A stretch of 18,359 bases of DNA from CAZEQD01 sp964514305 (GCA_964514305.1 CAZEQD010000041.1:1-18359); one strand, 5' to 3'; counted from the first letter of the stretch, positions 1 through 7,388 are shown. Program-made: numbers and translations. The notes: generated from the sequence alone by a model not told the origin.

Positions 1-1
1 T

Positions 2-1672
2 AAAGAAGATAGCCCTGATAATTTAAAAAGCTATTATGAAAAATGGAAAAAGGGAAAATACGAAAAAGAGATTTTGGCTAACGGGGATCAAAGAAAAAAG
101 TTTACAACGATTTCAGGCAGAGAAATAAAAGAGATCTATACTCCTCAGGATCTAAAAGATTTTCAATATTTAAAAGATTTGGGATTTCCAGGGGAATATC
201 CCTTTACCAGAGGCGTTCATGCTTCTATGTATCGGGGTCGCCTCTGGACAATGAGACAATTTTCTGGCTTCGGCACAGCTGAAGACACCAATAAGAGGTA
301 TAAATATCTACTCTCCCATGGCCAAACAGGACTTAGCGTTGCTTTTCATCTGCCCACATTAATGGGCATTGATTCTAATCATCCCTTGGCTCAAGGGGAA
401 ATAGGGAAATGTGGAGTAGCGGTTGATAGTTTGGCTGACATGGAGATCCTCTTCAATAGTATTCCTCTAGATAAAGTTTCGACCTCAATGACTATCAATG
501 CCCCAGCCCCAGTCCTTTGGGCCATGTACATTGCTGTGGCCGAGAAACAAGGCCTTTCTCCTCGTGTAATTTCAGGCACTATTCAAAATGATATTCTTAA
601 AGAATATATTGCTCAAAAAACTTATATTTTCCCACCCAAACCTTCTATGAAGTTAATCGTTGATACTTTTGAATATGGATCGAAGGAAGTACCCCGTTGG
701 AACACAATTTCCATTTCAGGCTATCACATCCGAGAAGCTGGCTCAACCGCCCTCCAGGAGTTAGCCTTTACCTTAAGAGATGGAATTGAGTATGTAGAAT
801 GGGCTCTGGAGAGAGGACTCAAGATTGATAAGTTTGCTCCTCGCCTTTCTTTCTTTTTTAATGCTCATAATGATTTTTTTGAAGAGATTGCTAAATTCAG
901 AGCGGCCCGAAGAATCTGGGCGGAAGTAATGAAAAAAAGGTTTGGCGCTCGCAAGCCAAGATCGTGGTGGCTTAGATTCCACACTCAAACTTCAGGTGTT
1001 TCTCTCATGGCTCAACAACCTTACAATAACATTGTGAGAGTAACCCTTCAGGCCCTGGCTGCTGTGCTGGGAGGAACCCAATCGTTGCACACGAATTCTC
1101 TTGATGAAACTTATGCTCTGCCTTCAGAGAAGGCGGTAACTATTGCCCTCCGAACTCAACAGATTATTGCTCATGAAAGTGGAGTAGCCAATTCTATAGA
1201 TCCTTTAGGAGGATCATATTTGGTAGAAAAATTGACTAAAAAAATGGAAGAGGAAGCTAAAGCTTATATTAGAAAGATAGATGACATGGGCAGTATGGTT
1301 AAGGCAATAGAGTTAGGATTTCCTCAGAGAGAGATAATTGAAAGTGCCTATAATTACCAGAGAGCTGTAGAAAAAAAGGAAAAAATTATTGTTGGAGTGA
1401 ATGCCTATCAAATGGAATATGAACCTATTCCTATCTTACAAATCGATGAAGCTGTGACCAAACAACAATTAGCCCGATTAAAAGAAGTTAAGAAAACAAG
1501 AAATAATTCTTTGGTCAAAAGTAATCTGGCCGATTTAAAAAAAGCTGCTCGGGATAATCTGAACTTGATGCCTTTTATTCTGCGTTGTGTTAAATCTTAT
1601 GCTACTTTAGGCGAAGTAATAGATGCTTTAAAGGAAGTTTATGGCCAATACCAAGAACCAATAATATATTAA
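2..1672 (+). CDS. B12-dependent acyl-CoA mutase large subunit, isobutyryl-CoA mutase-like (5' partial)
   Basis: Catalytic TIM-barrel chain of a two-subunit adenosylcobalamin acyl-CoA mutase (methylmalonyl/isobutyryl-CoA mutase family), which moves the CoA-thioester carbon between adjacent carbons. The family hallmarks FPGEYPFTRG, MYRGRLWTMRQ, GTIQNDILKEY, SISGYHIREAG, FAPRLSFFFNAH, LGGTQSLHTNS and DPLGGSY are in order, and the C-terminus matches the family end. The frame is open back to base 2 and encodes family-like N-terminal sequence, so the gene begins outside the window; the TTG at 74 is unlikely to be the start. Counting from that TTG, the two specificity positions are Phe63 (RQF) and Gln181 (IAQK), 118 apart. 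Methylmalonyl-CoA mutases have Tyr and Arg there, isobutyryl-CoA mutases Phe and Gln. His92 (AFHLPT) replaces a usually invariant Asp. The B12-binding small subunit follows 14 nt downstream. The family is certain; the substrate is inferred. Confidence 0.93.
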   Translation, partial: KEDSPDNLKSYYEKWKKGKYEKEILANGDQRKKFTTISGREIKEIYTPQDLKDFQYLKDLGFPGEYPFTRGVHASMYRGRLWTMRQFSGFGTAEDTNKRYKYLLSHGQTGLSVAFHLPTLMGIDSNHPLAQGEIGKCGVAVDSLADMEILFNSIPLDKVSTSMTINAPAPVLWAMYIAVAEKQGLSPRVISGTIQNDILKEYIAQKTYIFPPKPSMKLIVDTFEYGSKEVPRWNTISISGYHIREAGSTALQELAFTLRDGIEYVEWALERGLKIDKFAPRLSFFFNAHNDFFEEIAKFRAARRIWAEVMKKRFGARKPRSWWLRFHTQTSGVSLMAQQPYNNIVRVTLQALAAVLGGTQSLHTNSLDETYALPSEKAVTIALRTQQIIAHESGVANSIDPLGGSYLVEKLTKKMEEEAKAYIRKIDDMGSMVKAIELGFPQREIIESAYNYQRAVEKKEKIIVGVNAYQMEYEPIPILQIDEAVTKQQLARLKEVKKTRNNSLVKSNLADLKKAARDNLNLMPFILRCVKSYATLGEVIDALKEVYGQYQEPIIY

Positions 1673-1686
1673 CCTAGGAGGAGATA

Positions 1687-2106
1687 ATGTCAGCAAGGAA
1701 GATTAGAATCTTGATAGCTAAGCCTGGTTTAGATGGCCATGATCGGGGAGCTAAAATAATTTGTCGAGCTTTAAGAGATGCTGGATTTGAAGTTATTTAT
1801 ACTGGATTAAGGCGAACTCCAGAGGAAATTGTTAATGCCGCCGTCCAAGAAGATGTCGATTTAATTGGACTCAGTATTCTCTCTGGAGCCCATAATGTCC
1901 TTTTCCCTAATATCATGAAATTACTAAAAGAAAAAGGGGGCGATGAGATTAAAGTCATTGCTGGGGGAATTATTCCTGAGAAGGATGTCCCTCATTTGAA
2001 AAAAATAGGAATAGCTGAAATATTTCTGCCGGGATCATCCACTCAAGATATTATAAAATGGATAAAAACCAAAGTGGAGAAAAAAATATCGGGCGCAAAA
2101 ATATAA
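1687..2106 (+). CDS. B12-binding small subunit of the acyl-CoA mutase
   Basis: This 139-residue Rossmann-like cobalamin-binding chain completes the mutase made with the preceding gene. The base-off/His-on motif DxHxxG is intact at D16-H18-G21 (DGHDRG), with His18 the expected lower cobalt ligand. The SILSGAH segment (63-69) and the GGIIP loop (93-97), which hold the dimethylbenzimidazole tail, are also present. The length is normal for the stand-alone small subunits of archaeal methylmalonyl-CoA, isobutyryl-CoA and 2-hydroxyisobutyryl-CoA mutases. The ATG has AGGAGG just upstream and lies 14 nt after the large-subunit stop, so the two are co-transcribed. Substrate specificity lies in the large subunit. 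No MeaB-type GTPase chaperone or epimerase gene follows; if present, it lies upstream of the window. Confidence 0.95.
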   Translation: MSARKIRILIAKPGLDGHDRGAKIICRALRDAGFEVIYTGLRRTPEEIVNAAVQEDVDLIGLSILSGAHNVLFPNIMKLLKEKGGDEIKVIAGGIIPEKDVPHLKKIGIAEIFLPGSSTQDIIKWIKTKVEKKISGAKI

Positions 2107-2114
2107 TAAATTTC

Positions 2115-2142
2115 TTGACATTAAATTTTTAATTATGATAAT
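2115..2142 (+). promoter_or_regulatory. Sigma70-like promoter for the M23 peptidase gene
   Basis: A perfect TTGACA (2115-2120) is followed after 16 bp by GATAAT (2137-2142), 5 of 6 with TATAAT. It sits just after the mutase small-subunit stop. Transcription would start near 2149, leaving a leader of under 10 nt before the ATG at 2157 and no room for a normal ribosome binding site. Either the leader is very short or the peptidase is also translated from mutase read-through. Confidence 0.5.
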
Positions 2143-2156
2143 CAACAAAAAGAATA

Positions 2157-3053
2157 ATGCCTAAAAAAATTTTTTCTTTTATTATAGTTCCCCATCACAA
2201 AGGAAAATCGAAATCTATCACTTTAAGCGATAAAGCTCTAAAAATTTTAGCCGGATTGGCCATTGCTTTGTTCCTGCTTCTGGTTTTGTTCATGGTTGAC
2301 TATTGGACAATGAATGTTACTAGACAGAAATATAAAGATTTAATGGCCGTCAATCAAAAGCAAAAAGAAAAGATTGTACATTATAAACAATCAATAAATC
2401 AGCTAAAAACTACCATCAATCATTTTGAAAATTATGCCAAGAAAATCAATATTATGGCTGGACTCAAATCTCCTGACGTTTTGAAAGAAGTTGGAATTGG
2501 TGATTCTAACTTAAATGAAACTCAGATGAGTCTAATAACCCAGCCACCTTCTTCTGTTGATATTGACAATTTGCAACAGATTAACCAGAAAGCAGCTGGA
2601 ATCGAAAAAAACCTGACAACTTTAGTTCAATTTTTTGAAAACCAATCTTTAAAGCTGGCTGCTACTCCTTCCATCTGGCCTACTAAGGGCTGGGTGACTT
2701 CTGCTTTTGGCTGGAGAAATGATCCCTTTACAGGAAAAAGAGCTTTTCATAGAGGAATTGATATTGCTACTAATTTAGGCAATCCTGTAATAGCTACGGC
2801 TGATGGTGTTGTTGTTCAAACGAAAATAGAAAAAATCGGGGGGAGGACAATCATTATTAGCCACCGTGGCGGTTATACTACTGTTTATTGCCATTTGAAT
2901 AAATTTTTAGTTAGACCTGGTAAACGAGTAAAAAGAGGTGACGTCATTGGAGAAGTTGGTAAAACAGGCAAGGCTTTAGGACCTCACCTTCATTACGAGG
3001 TTAGAGTTAATGGTAAGACGGTGAATCCCTATTATTATATTTTGGAAGAATAG
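2157..3053 (+). CDS. Membrane-anchored M23 (LytM-type) peptidoglycan endopeptidase
   Basis: Predicted cell-wall metallo-endopeptidase, 298 residues. A basic N-terminus is followed by one membrane segment (about 31-48, LKILAGLAIALFLLLVLFMV), a linker with coiled-coil character (about 55-95), and a C-terminal M23 domain (about 175-298). The zinc site is complete: H198 and D202 in HRGID, and H277 and H279 in PHLHYEV, with a further His in the YCHLNKF strand. The domain is therefore probably active, or at least not a degenerate EnvC/NlpD-type activator. The ATG at 2157 has no good Shine-Dalgarno but gives a typical family N-terminus. It has its own promoter and is unrelated to the mutase genes before it. 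It ends 23 bp from the convergent fmt gene. Confidence 0.92.
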   Translation: MPKKIFSFIIVPHHKGKSKSITLSDKALKILAGLAIALFLLLVLFMVDYWTMNVTRQKYKDLMAVNQKQKEKIVHYKQSINQLKTTINHFENYAKKINIMAGLKSPDVLKEVGIGDSNLNETQMSLITQPPSSVDIDNLQQINQKAAGIEKNLTTLVQFFENQSLKLAATPSIWPTKGWVTSAFGWRNDPFTGKRAFHRGIDIATNLGNPVIATADGVVVQTKIEKIGGRTIIISHRGGYTTVYCHLNKFLVRPGKRVKRGDVIGEVGKTGKALGPHLHYEVRVNGKTVNPYYYILEE

Positions 3054-3076
3054 AAGTAACCGTTTCTGCTCTTATT

Positions 3077-4012
3077 TTAATTAAAACAATCACCTAATTT
3101 AAGTTTTGCCCCTAGGGAAAAAGCGTAAGCAGTCATAGGTTTTTTATTTTCTGGCTGGAGTTCTTCCATCAGAAAAGCAGTCTGCTGGCCGCAGCCGACT
3201 CCCAGACCTTCCTTATTTATGCTGAAAATTTCTCCGGGGGAAAGATTAAGGGCAATCTTAGGCTGAAAAGCTCTGCCTTTAATTATCTTTAAACGTTGGC
3301 CCTGGAGAAAGGTAAAAGCTGAAGGCCAGGGATAGAAGGCTCTGACCTGTCTTTCTATTTGAAGTGAATTTTTTTTCCAATTAATTCTGCCATCTTCTTT
3401 CTTTAATCGAGGAGCATAAGTGGCCTGAGCATGATTTTGAGGAAGAGGCTTTATCTCGTCTATTTTAGATATTGTTTCTACTAATAGATTAGCTCCAATT
3501 TCGGCCAAACGCTCTTCCAATTCTCCGGTTCTTTCTTGGGGGTAAATTGAGACTTCTTTCTGGGAAAGAATATCTCCTTCATCCATTTTTTCGTTAAGCT
3601 TAAAGATGGTTACGCCTGTTTTTTTTTCTCCATTAAGCAAAGCCCAGGATACAGGTGAAGCTCCTCTATACTTAGGTAGCAAGGAAAAATGGACGTTGAT
3701 AGAGCCATAATAAGGAATGTAGATAATAGAGGATGGGATAAGTTGGCCATAAGCCACTACGACAATAAGGTCAGGCTTTATTTTCTCAATAATTTTTGCA
3801 GCTTCAGGATCTTTTCTAATTTTAGGAGGTTGATAACAGGGGATTTTATGATCCACAGCAAACTTTTTCACAGGTGGGGATGTGAGTTTTCTGCCTCTGC
3901 CCGAAGGTTTGTCGGGCTGGGTTATTATTAGAGCTAAATTATGGTTGGCTTCTAAAATTTTTTTTAAGTAAGGAATCGCTAAGGCCGGGCTGCCGAAGAA
4001 GACAATTTTCAT
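3077..4012 (-). CDS. fmt: Methionyl-tRNA formyltransferase
   Basis: Transfers a formyl group from 10-formyl-tetrahydrofolate to the amino group of initiator Met-tRNA in the cytoplasm. At 311 residues it is full length. The N-terminal Rossmann-type formyltransferase domain starts MKIVFFGSP. The catalytic Asn106 and His108 (INVHFSLLP) and Asp144 (EKMDEGDIL) fall at the same numbers as in the E. coli enzyme. QPDKPSGRGRKLTSPPVK is the usual tRNA-contacting loop region. The C-terminal OB-like tRNA-binding domain covers roughly 205-311. The start ATG overlaps the def stop by 4 nt (ATGA), so translation is probably coupled. HFSLLPKYRG differs slightly from the commoner HASLLPRWRG. Confidence 0.97.
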   Translation of the reverse strand: MKIVFFGSPALAIPYLKKILEANHNLALIITQPDKPSGRGRKLTSPPVKKFAVDHKIPCYQPPKIRKDPEAAKIIEKIKPDLIVVVAYGQLIPSSIIYIPYYGSINVHFSLLPKYRGASPVSWALLNGEKKTGVTIFKLNEKMDEGDILSQKEVSIYPQERTGELEERLAEIGANLLVETISKIDEIKPLPQNHAQATYAPRLKKEDGRINWKKNSLQIERQVRAFYPWPSAFTFLQGQRLKIIKGRAFQPKIALNLSPGEIFSINKEGLGVGCGQQTAFLMEELQPENKKPMTAYAFSLGAKLKLGDCFN

Positions 4013-4524
4013 GAAATTCTGTTTTTTTCCATTATTTTTTTCAATTTTTTTCTTATCAAGCTTTTCTTTAAAAGAGAAAGATGGTCAATAAAGAGCTTAC
4101 CATTTAGATGGTCTATTTCATGACAGAAGACTCTGGCTAAAAGATCTTTGGCTTCAATTATTTGTTCCTTTCCCTGGAGATTAATCCCCTTAACTGTAAT
4201 CCTTGAAGGTCTGAGAACTTTCTCTTGAATTTCAGGTACAGAAAGGCAGCCTTCAACTTCGATGAGTTCACCTTCCTTGCTTATAATCTCGGGATTGATA
4301 AGAATGAATACATCTTTTTCCTTCTCGCCCAGCGAAAGGTCAACTGTTATCAGCCGCAAACTTTTATTTATCTGAGGAGCAGCTAAGCCGATACCTGGCG
4401 CAGCTCTCATCGTCTGGAGCATGTTTTGGGCTAGTTGTCTGATTTGTTCATCGATATTTTTAATGGCTTCTGCCCTTTTAAATAGAGTTGGATGTCCATA
4501 TTTAATTATATCTAAAATAGCCAT
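4009..4524 (-). CDS. def: Peptide deformylase
   Basis: Removes the N-formyl group from new proteins as they leave the ribosome; a metal-dependent hydrolase of 171 residues. All three defining motifs are intact: GIGLAAPQ at 44-51, EGCLS at 91-95 with metal ligand Cys93, and HEIDH at 135-139 with ligands His135 and His139 and catalytic Glu136. The C-terminus is basic (KKSLIRKKLKK), as is common for ribosome-docking deformylases. The ATG at 4524 has AAAGGA upstream with a slightly long spacer, and a promoter is visible at 4560-4588. It forms a two-gene operon with fmt, the classic def-fmt pair. Confidence 0.97.
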   Translation of the reverse strand: MAILDIIKYGHPTLFKRAEAIKNIDEQIRQLAQNMLQTMRAAPGIGLAAPQINKSLRLITVDLSLGEKEKDVFILINPEIISKEGELIEVEGCLSVPEIQEKVLRPSRITVKGINLQGKEQIIEAKDLLARVFCHEIDHLNGKLFIDHLSLLKKSLIRKKLKKIMEKNRIS

Positions 4525-4559
4525 TTTTTATCTGATCCTTTCTCTTTTTTTTGCTTTTT

Positions 4560-4588
4560 ATTTTAAATCAAATTCCATCTTTATTCAA
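4560..4588 (-). promoter_or_regulatory. Candidate sigma70-like promoter of def-fmt
   Basis: On the minus strand TTGAAT (4588-4583) is separated by 17 bp from TAAAAT (4565-4560), leaving a leader of about 28 nt before the def ATG. It lies between the 129-bp repeat and def, so def-fmt would not depend on reading through the repeat. Confidence 0.4.
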
Positions 4589-4614
4589 TCTTGGGATGGC
4601 TCTGTTACGGCGGT

Positions 4615-4743
4615 GTGGTCAGACCTTCATAAGTTTCATAATTTTAGTTTTTACAATAACTATAATGACTTTTGTTCCCTACAAACCGACGAAATATATC
4701 AATAGAGAAGCATAATTTATGAAACTTATGAAGGTCTGACCCC
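4615..4743. repeat. 129-bp MITE/REP-like element with terminal inverted repeats, copy A
   Basis: The ends are 27-bp inverted repeats, 4615-4641 against 4717-4743, with one mismatch near the left end. Read inward, the right end begins GGGGTCAGACCTTCATAA. A second copy lies inverted at 18183-18311. By hand alignment about 114 of 129 positions match without gaps, and the roughly 50 bp at the 4694-4743 end are identical. A central TTTGT-N5-ACAAA hairpin is kept in both copies. It encodes no protein of its own. It separates the PqqD-like gene from def and reaches into the former. No clear target duplication is visible. The GGGGTCAGACC ends resemble repeats moved in trans by Y1 (IS200/RAYT-type) transposases; that link is inferred. 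Confidence 0.9.
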
Positions 4744-5100
4744 TTTTATTTGCTGTTTGTAAATGATGAAGTGATTCTTTTCTAAGCTTTGGAGGAAGAG
4801 GGTAAGTCTTTCCTCTACAGGTTGGACCTTATTTCCAAATTTAGCTTCAAGATTTTCGGCCAACTCCTCTACAGTGCAACGGCCATTGCATTGAGTCCAA
4901 ATAAAGCTGCCCACAGTGTCCAGCCTTATTTTAAAATATGGGTTTTTGAGCCGAGGCAGAAGATGTTTAACCAAGAGTGGATGCCTAAATTTAGGTTTAA
5001 GGAGTGTAACCAGCCCCTTTTCGTCTTTTTGCCATTTGCTGTTTTTAAGGGGAATCAGCTTGTAAAAATTTATTTGGCCAATTGACTCTTTCTTCTTCAA
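4726..5100 (-). CDS. PqqD-family small protein
   Basis: A 124-residue protein with a C-terminal PqqD-like domain (about 45-118). The pattern IRLDTVGSFIWTQCNGRCTVEELAENL, given here only to show its LD..GS..W core, is followed by a helix ending SLEKNHFI. Such domains bind precursor peptides as RiPP recognition elements or partner radical SAM enzymes, but many orphan copies have no known job, and no radical SAM peptide maturase or precursor peptide is adjacent. The likely start is TTG at 5100, since the frame closes four codons upstream and there is no ATG; no good ribosome site is visible. The last residues (GVRPS) and the stop are encoded by the 129-bp repeat, so the original C-terminus was probably different. 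Confidence 0.72.
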   Translation of the reverse strand: MKKKESIGQINFYKLIPLKNSKWQKDEKGLVTLLKPKFRHPLLVKHLLPRLKNPYFKIRLDTVGSFIWTQCNGRCTVEELAENLEAKFGNKVQPVEERLTLFLQSLEKNHFIIYKQQIKGVRPS

Positions 5101-5321
5101 TGTATTCTTAATTCACAAATTTTAGAATAGTATGGCTCATCACAATAATGGATAGCTGAAATGAAAAAACAGGGTTAATTTAATTGGATGGGTGGAGCCA
5201 GGACGGCGATATACTGTGACAGGATCCATCTCTCAATTCACGGCCTTTGATTTTTAAACTGAAAGTGATCGTTATTGCGATTAGCCATAATTATTAATAA
5301 CCAGAATAGTAATTTGGTATT
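5101..5321. other. Intergenic region between the OPT gene and the PqqD-like gene
   Basis: 221 bp after the OPT stop and before the PqqD-like start, both genes being on the minus strand. On that strand TTGAGA (5236-5231), a 17-bp spacer and TATATC (5213-5208) form a plausible promoter for the PqqD-like gene, which would give a leader of about 100 nt. A short ATCG-N6-CGAT hairpin occurs near 5267. I see no convincing intrinsic terminator for the OPT gene and no small gene. Confidence 0.35.
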
Positions 5322-7319
5322 TTATTCTTCTGAAGATTGAACCGAACCGTATTCTCCTGATTCAATCATCTTTTTATAAGGAAAATAAATAAGAATAAAA
5401 CCAAGGATGAAAAAGATTACCAGCCCCAACCAGGCACTGTTCCAAACCTGGGGCAAGTGGAGTTTAGCGCCTTTTAAAGCTGCAGTAATAATCCCGGTTA
5501 TGGCCTGCCCGGCAATTAATCCTGAAGCCAGAAGAAGGCCGATGTTCTCGACCACCTCCCGGCCTTTTGCTGTTGGCTTTTTAGCAAGCACTGTTCTATC
5601 CAAGAAGTATTTTATGACTCCACCAAAGAAGACACAGGCGGTGGCTCTAAAAGGAAGATACATACCGACGGCAATAAGCATGGGAGAAGGAGAACCAATC
5701 AAAATTAAAACTACAGCCAGCAACATGCCAGCAATAACCAAAGGCCAGGCCATTTCACCGCCTACTATCCCTTTGGCCATGGTGGCCATTAAGCCAGCTT
5801 GAGGAGCAGGTAAGGCATCGCTGCCAATACCTATATTGCTGTGTAATAGTTGAAGAGAAAAGGTAAGGGTTAAGGCAGCGGCTATTACTCCAATCATCCC
5901 TCCCACTTGCATCCGCCAGGGCGTTCCTCCAAGGATATGACCTACTTTCCAATCCTGGATCATATCTCCAGCTACACCGGCTACACAACAAACTACAGCC
6001 GCAACTCCCAAGACGGCAGCAATACCTGGATTTCCTCGTTGACCCATTAAAACCATCATTAAAGCAGCTATCAAAAGGGTGGTTAAAGTTAAGCCAGAAA
6101 TGGGATTAGAAGAAGAACCGATAATACCTACTAGATAGCCAGCCACGGCTGCAAAAAGCAGGCCCATAACAATCATTACTAAGGCTGAGACAATTGAAGA
6201 GCCAATATTGTGAGTGAAAACATTATAGAGAATTATCATAGGGATGATTAAAGCAACGATGGCTAAAATGATGGAAGGGAATGGTAAGTCCTTATCCGTT
6301 CTAATTATATCTGAAGCCCCGCCTGCTTGGGCTTTTTTAACATCAGCGAAGGAACGGCCGATGCCAGCTATCAGACTTTTTCTCATTTTAAACAAAGTGT
6401 AAAAAGCTGCGACTAGCATAGCTCCTACAGCTACAGGCTTAATCTGAGCGTTATAAGCAGAAATAGCCATGGCTGTCCAATCACCTTGGAAATTAGTGAC
6501 AATAGTCTTTAAGTCTCCACTTATAAAGAGGAGAATAGGCATCAGAAAAAGCCAACCTAAAACGCCCCCAGAAAAGGTGAGGGCTGCCAATTTAGGTCCA
6601 ATTATGTAGCCTACCCCTGTCATGGCCGCATTGGCGGCTGGAGATTCTATAAACATTCTTCCTTTAATTGAAGCACTTTTAGTAATTTCTACATTATCAC
6701 TATTAAGATAAGTAATTCTTGATAAACCAGGGATTTTAAACACAGCATGAGCATAAGGTTTTATAATTCGGATGCCGTTTTCACTGGTGAAGAATTCTAT
6801 AAATCCGCCTAAGCCCATAGCCCAGAACATGTATGAAGCGTTAGAACCTGCTTTCTGGCCAGTTTTGACCATTTCCGCGCAGGCGATGCTTTCAGGGAAG
6901 GGAAGTTCTGCGTCTTCAACCAGGGTGCGCCGGACGAGAATAATAAACAGCACTCCCAATATTCCTCCTACTAACATCAGTAAGGAAGATTTGAAAAAAT
7001 CAAATTTTGTCCAGACTCCTGTCATTAAAAAGGCAGGAATAGTAAAGATAGCTCCAGCGGCTAGAGCTTCACCTACAGCTCCTGTTGTTCGGGCTAGGTT
7101 TTCTTCCAGAATTGTACCTTTAAAAGGGCGGAGGACAGCCATTGAAATGACAGCTGCGGGGAAAGTGGCCGCTACCGTCATACCCACCAGCAAACCTAAA
7201 TAAGCATTGGCTGCGCCTAGAATAATAGCCATTATTATTCCTAACAATATAGCTTTGAATGAGATTTCTTTCATTGATTGTTCGGGAGGAACATATGGCT
7301 TGAAAATTTTATCACTCAT
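5322..7319 (-). CDS. OPT-family oligopeptide transporter
   Basis: Inner-membrane transporter of the oligopeptide transporter (OPT) superfamily, in the bacterial group usually modelled as TIGR00733; substrates are thought to be small peptides or metal chelates. It has 665 residues and about 14-16 hydrophobic segments with short loops. Typical family features are the N-terminal segment before the first helix (ISFKAILLGIIMAIILGAAN), NAYLGLLVGMTVAATFPAA, and ENLARTTGAVGEALAAGAIF at about 73-92. A late GDMIQDWKVGHILGG loop precedes the final helices. The ATG at 7319 has AGGAGG seven nt upstream. It is single-gene, divergent from mreB, with its own promoter at 7361-7388. In a peptide-using cell it would feed amino-acid catabolism; that is inference. 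Confidence 0.92.
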   Translation of the reverse strand: MSDKIFKPYVPPEQSMKEISFKAILLGIIMAIILGAANAYLGLLVGMTVAATFPAAVISMAVLRPFKGTILEENLARTTGAVGEALAAGAIFTIPAFLMTGVWTKFDFFKSSLLMLVGGILGVLFIILVRRTLVEDAELPFPESIACAEMVKTGQKAGSNASYMFWAMGLGGFIEFFTSENGIRIIKPYAHAVFKIPGLSRITYLNSDNVEITKSASIKGRMFIESPAANAAMTGVGYIIGPKLAALTFSGGVLGWLFLMPILLFISGDLKTIVTNFQGDWTAMAISAYNAQIKPVAVGAMLVAAFYTLFKMRKSLIAGIGRSFADVKKAQAGGASDIIRTDKDLPFPSIILAIVALIIPMIILYNVFTHNIGSSIVSALVMIVMGLLFAAVAGYLVGIIGSSSNPISGLTLTTLLIAALMMVLMGQRGNPGIAAVLGVAAVVCCVAGVAGDMIQDWKVGHILGGTPWRMQVGGMIGVIAAALTLTFSLQLLHSNIGIGSDALPAPQAGLMATMAKGIVGGEMAWPLVIAGMLLAVVLILIGSPSPMLIAVGMYLPFRATACVFFGGVIKYFLDRTVLAKKPTAKGREVVENIGLLLASGLIAGQAITGIITAALKGAKLHLPQVWNSAWLGLVIFFILGFILIYFPYKKMIESGEYGSVQSSEE

Positions 7320-7360
7320 TAAAGCCTCCTAGTGGTAAAATTTATCTAATTGTTCAGAAA

Positions 7361-7388
7361 TATATATTTGTCCTCGCTAAAAAGTCAA
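7361..7388 (-). promoter_or_regulatory. Promoter of the OPT transporter gene
   Basis: On the minus strand TTGACT (7388-7383, 5 of 6 consensus), a 16-bp spacer and TATATA (7366-7361). The leader to the ATG at 7319 would be about 35 nt and includes the AGGAGG ribosome site. Confidence 0.45.

Noticed and set aside
74..76. TTG at 74 as the true start of the mutase large subunit.
   Set aside because: The frame is open to the window edge and the upstream codons encode typical family N-terminal sequence; no ribosome site precedes the TTG.
626..655. Lys in PPKPSMK at first looked like a change of the substrate-binding Arg of methylmalonyl-CoA mutase.
   Set aside because: The specificity Arg/Gln lies earlier, in the IAQKTY segment, 118 residues after the RQF Phe. 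Lys after PSM also occurs in ordinary methylmalonyl-CoA mutases as I recall them.
4421..4705. Plus-strand open frame of 94 codons across the start of def and the 129-bp repeat.
   Set aside because: It is antisense to def and ends in the repeat; no ribosome site or recognisable domain.
5222..5245. Resemblance around GGATCCAT to the reverse complement of 12940-12961, as a possible third repeat family.
   Set aside because: Only about 8 bases match well, centred on a palindromic GGATCC; similarity beyond that is too weak.
5407..5802. Long open frames opposite the OPT gene, and similar ones opposite mreB, fmt, the acyl-CoA dehydrogenase and other genes.
   Set aside because: They are antisense shadows of clearly coding genes, with no family resemblance or ribosome sites.
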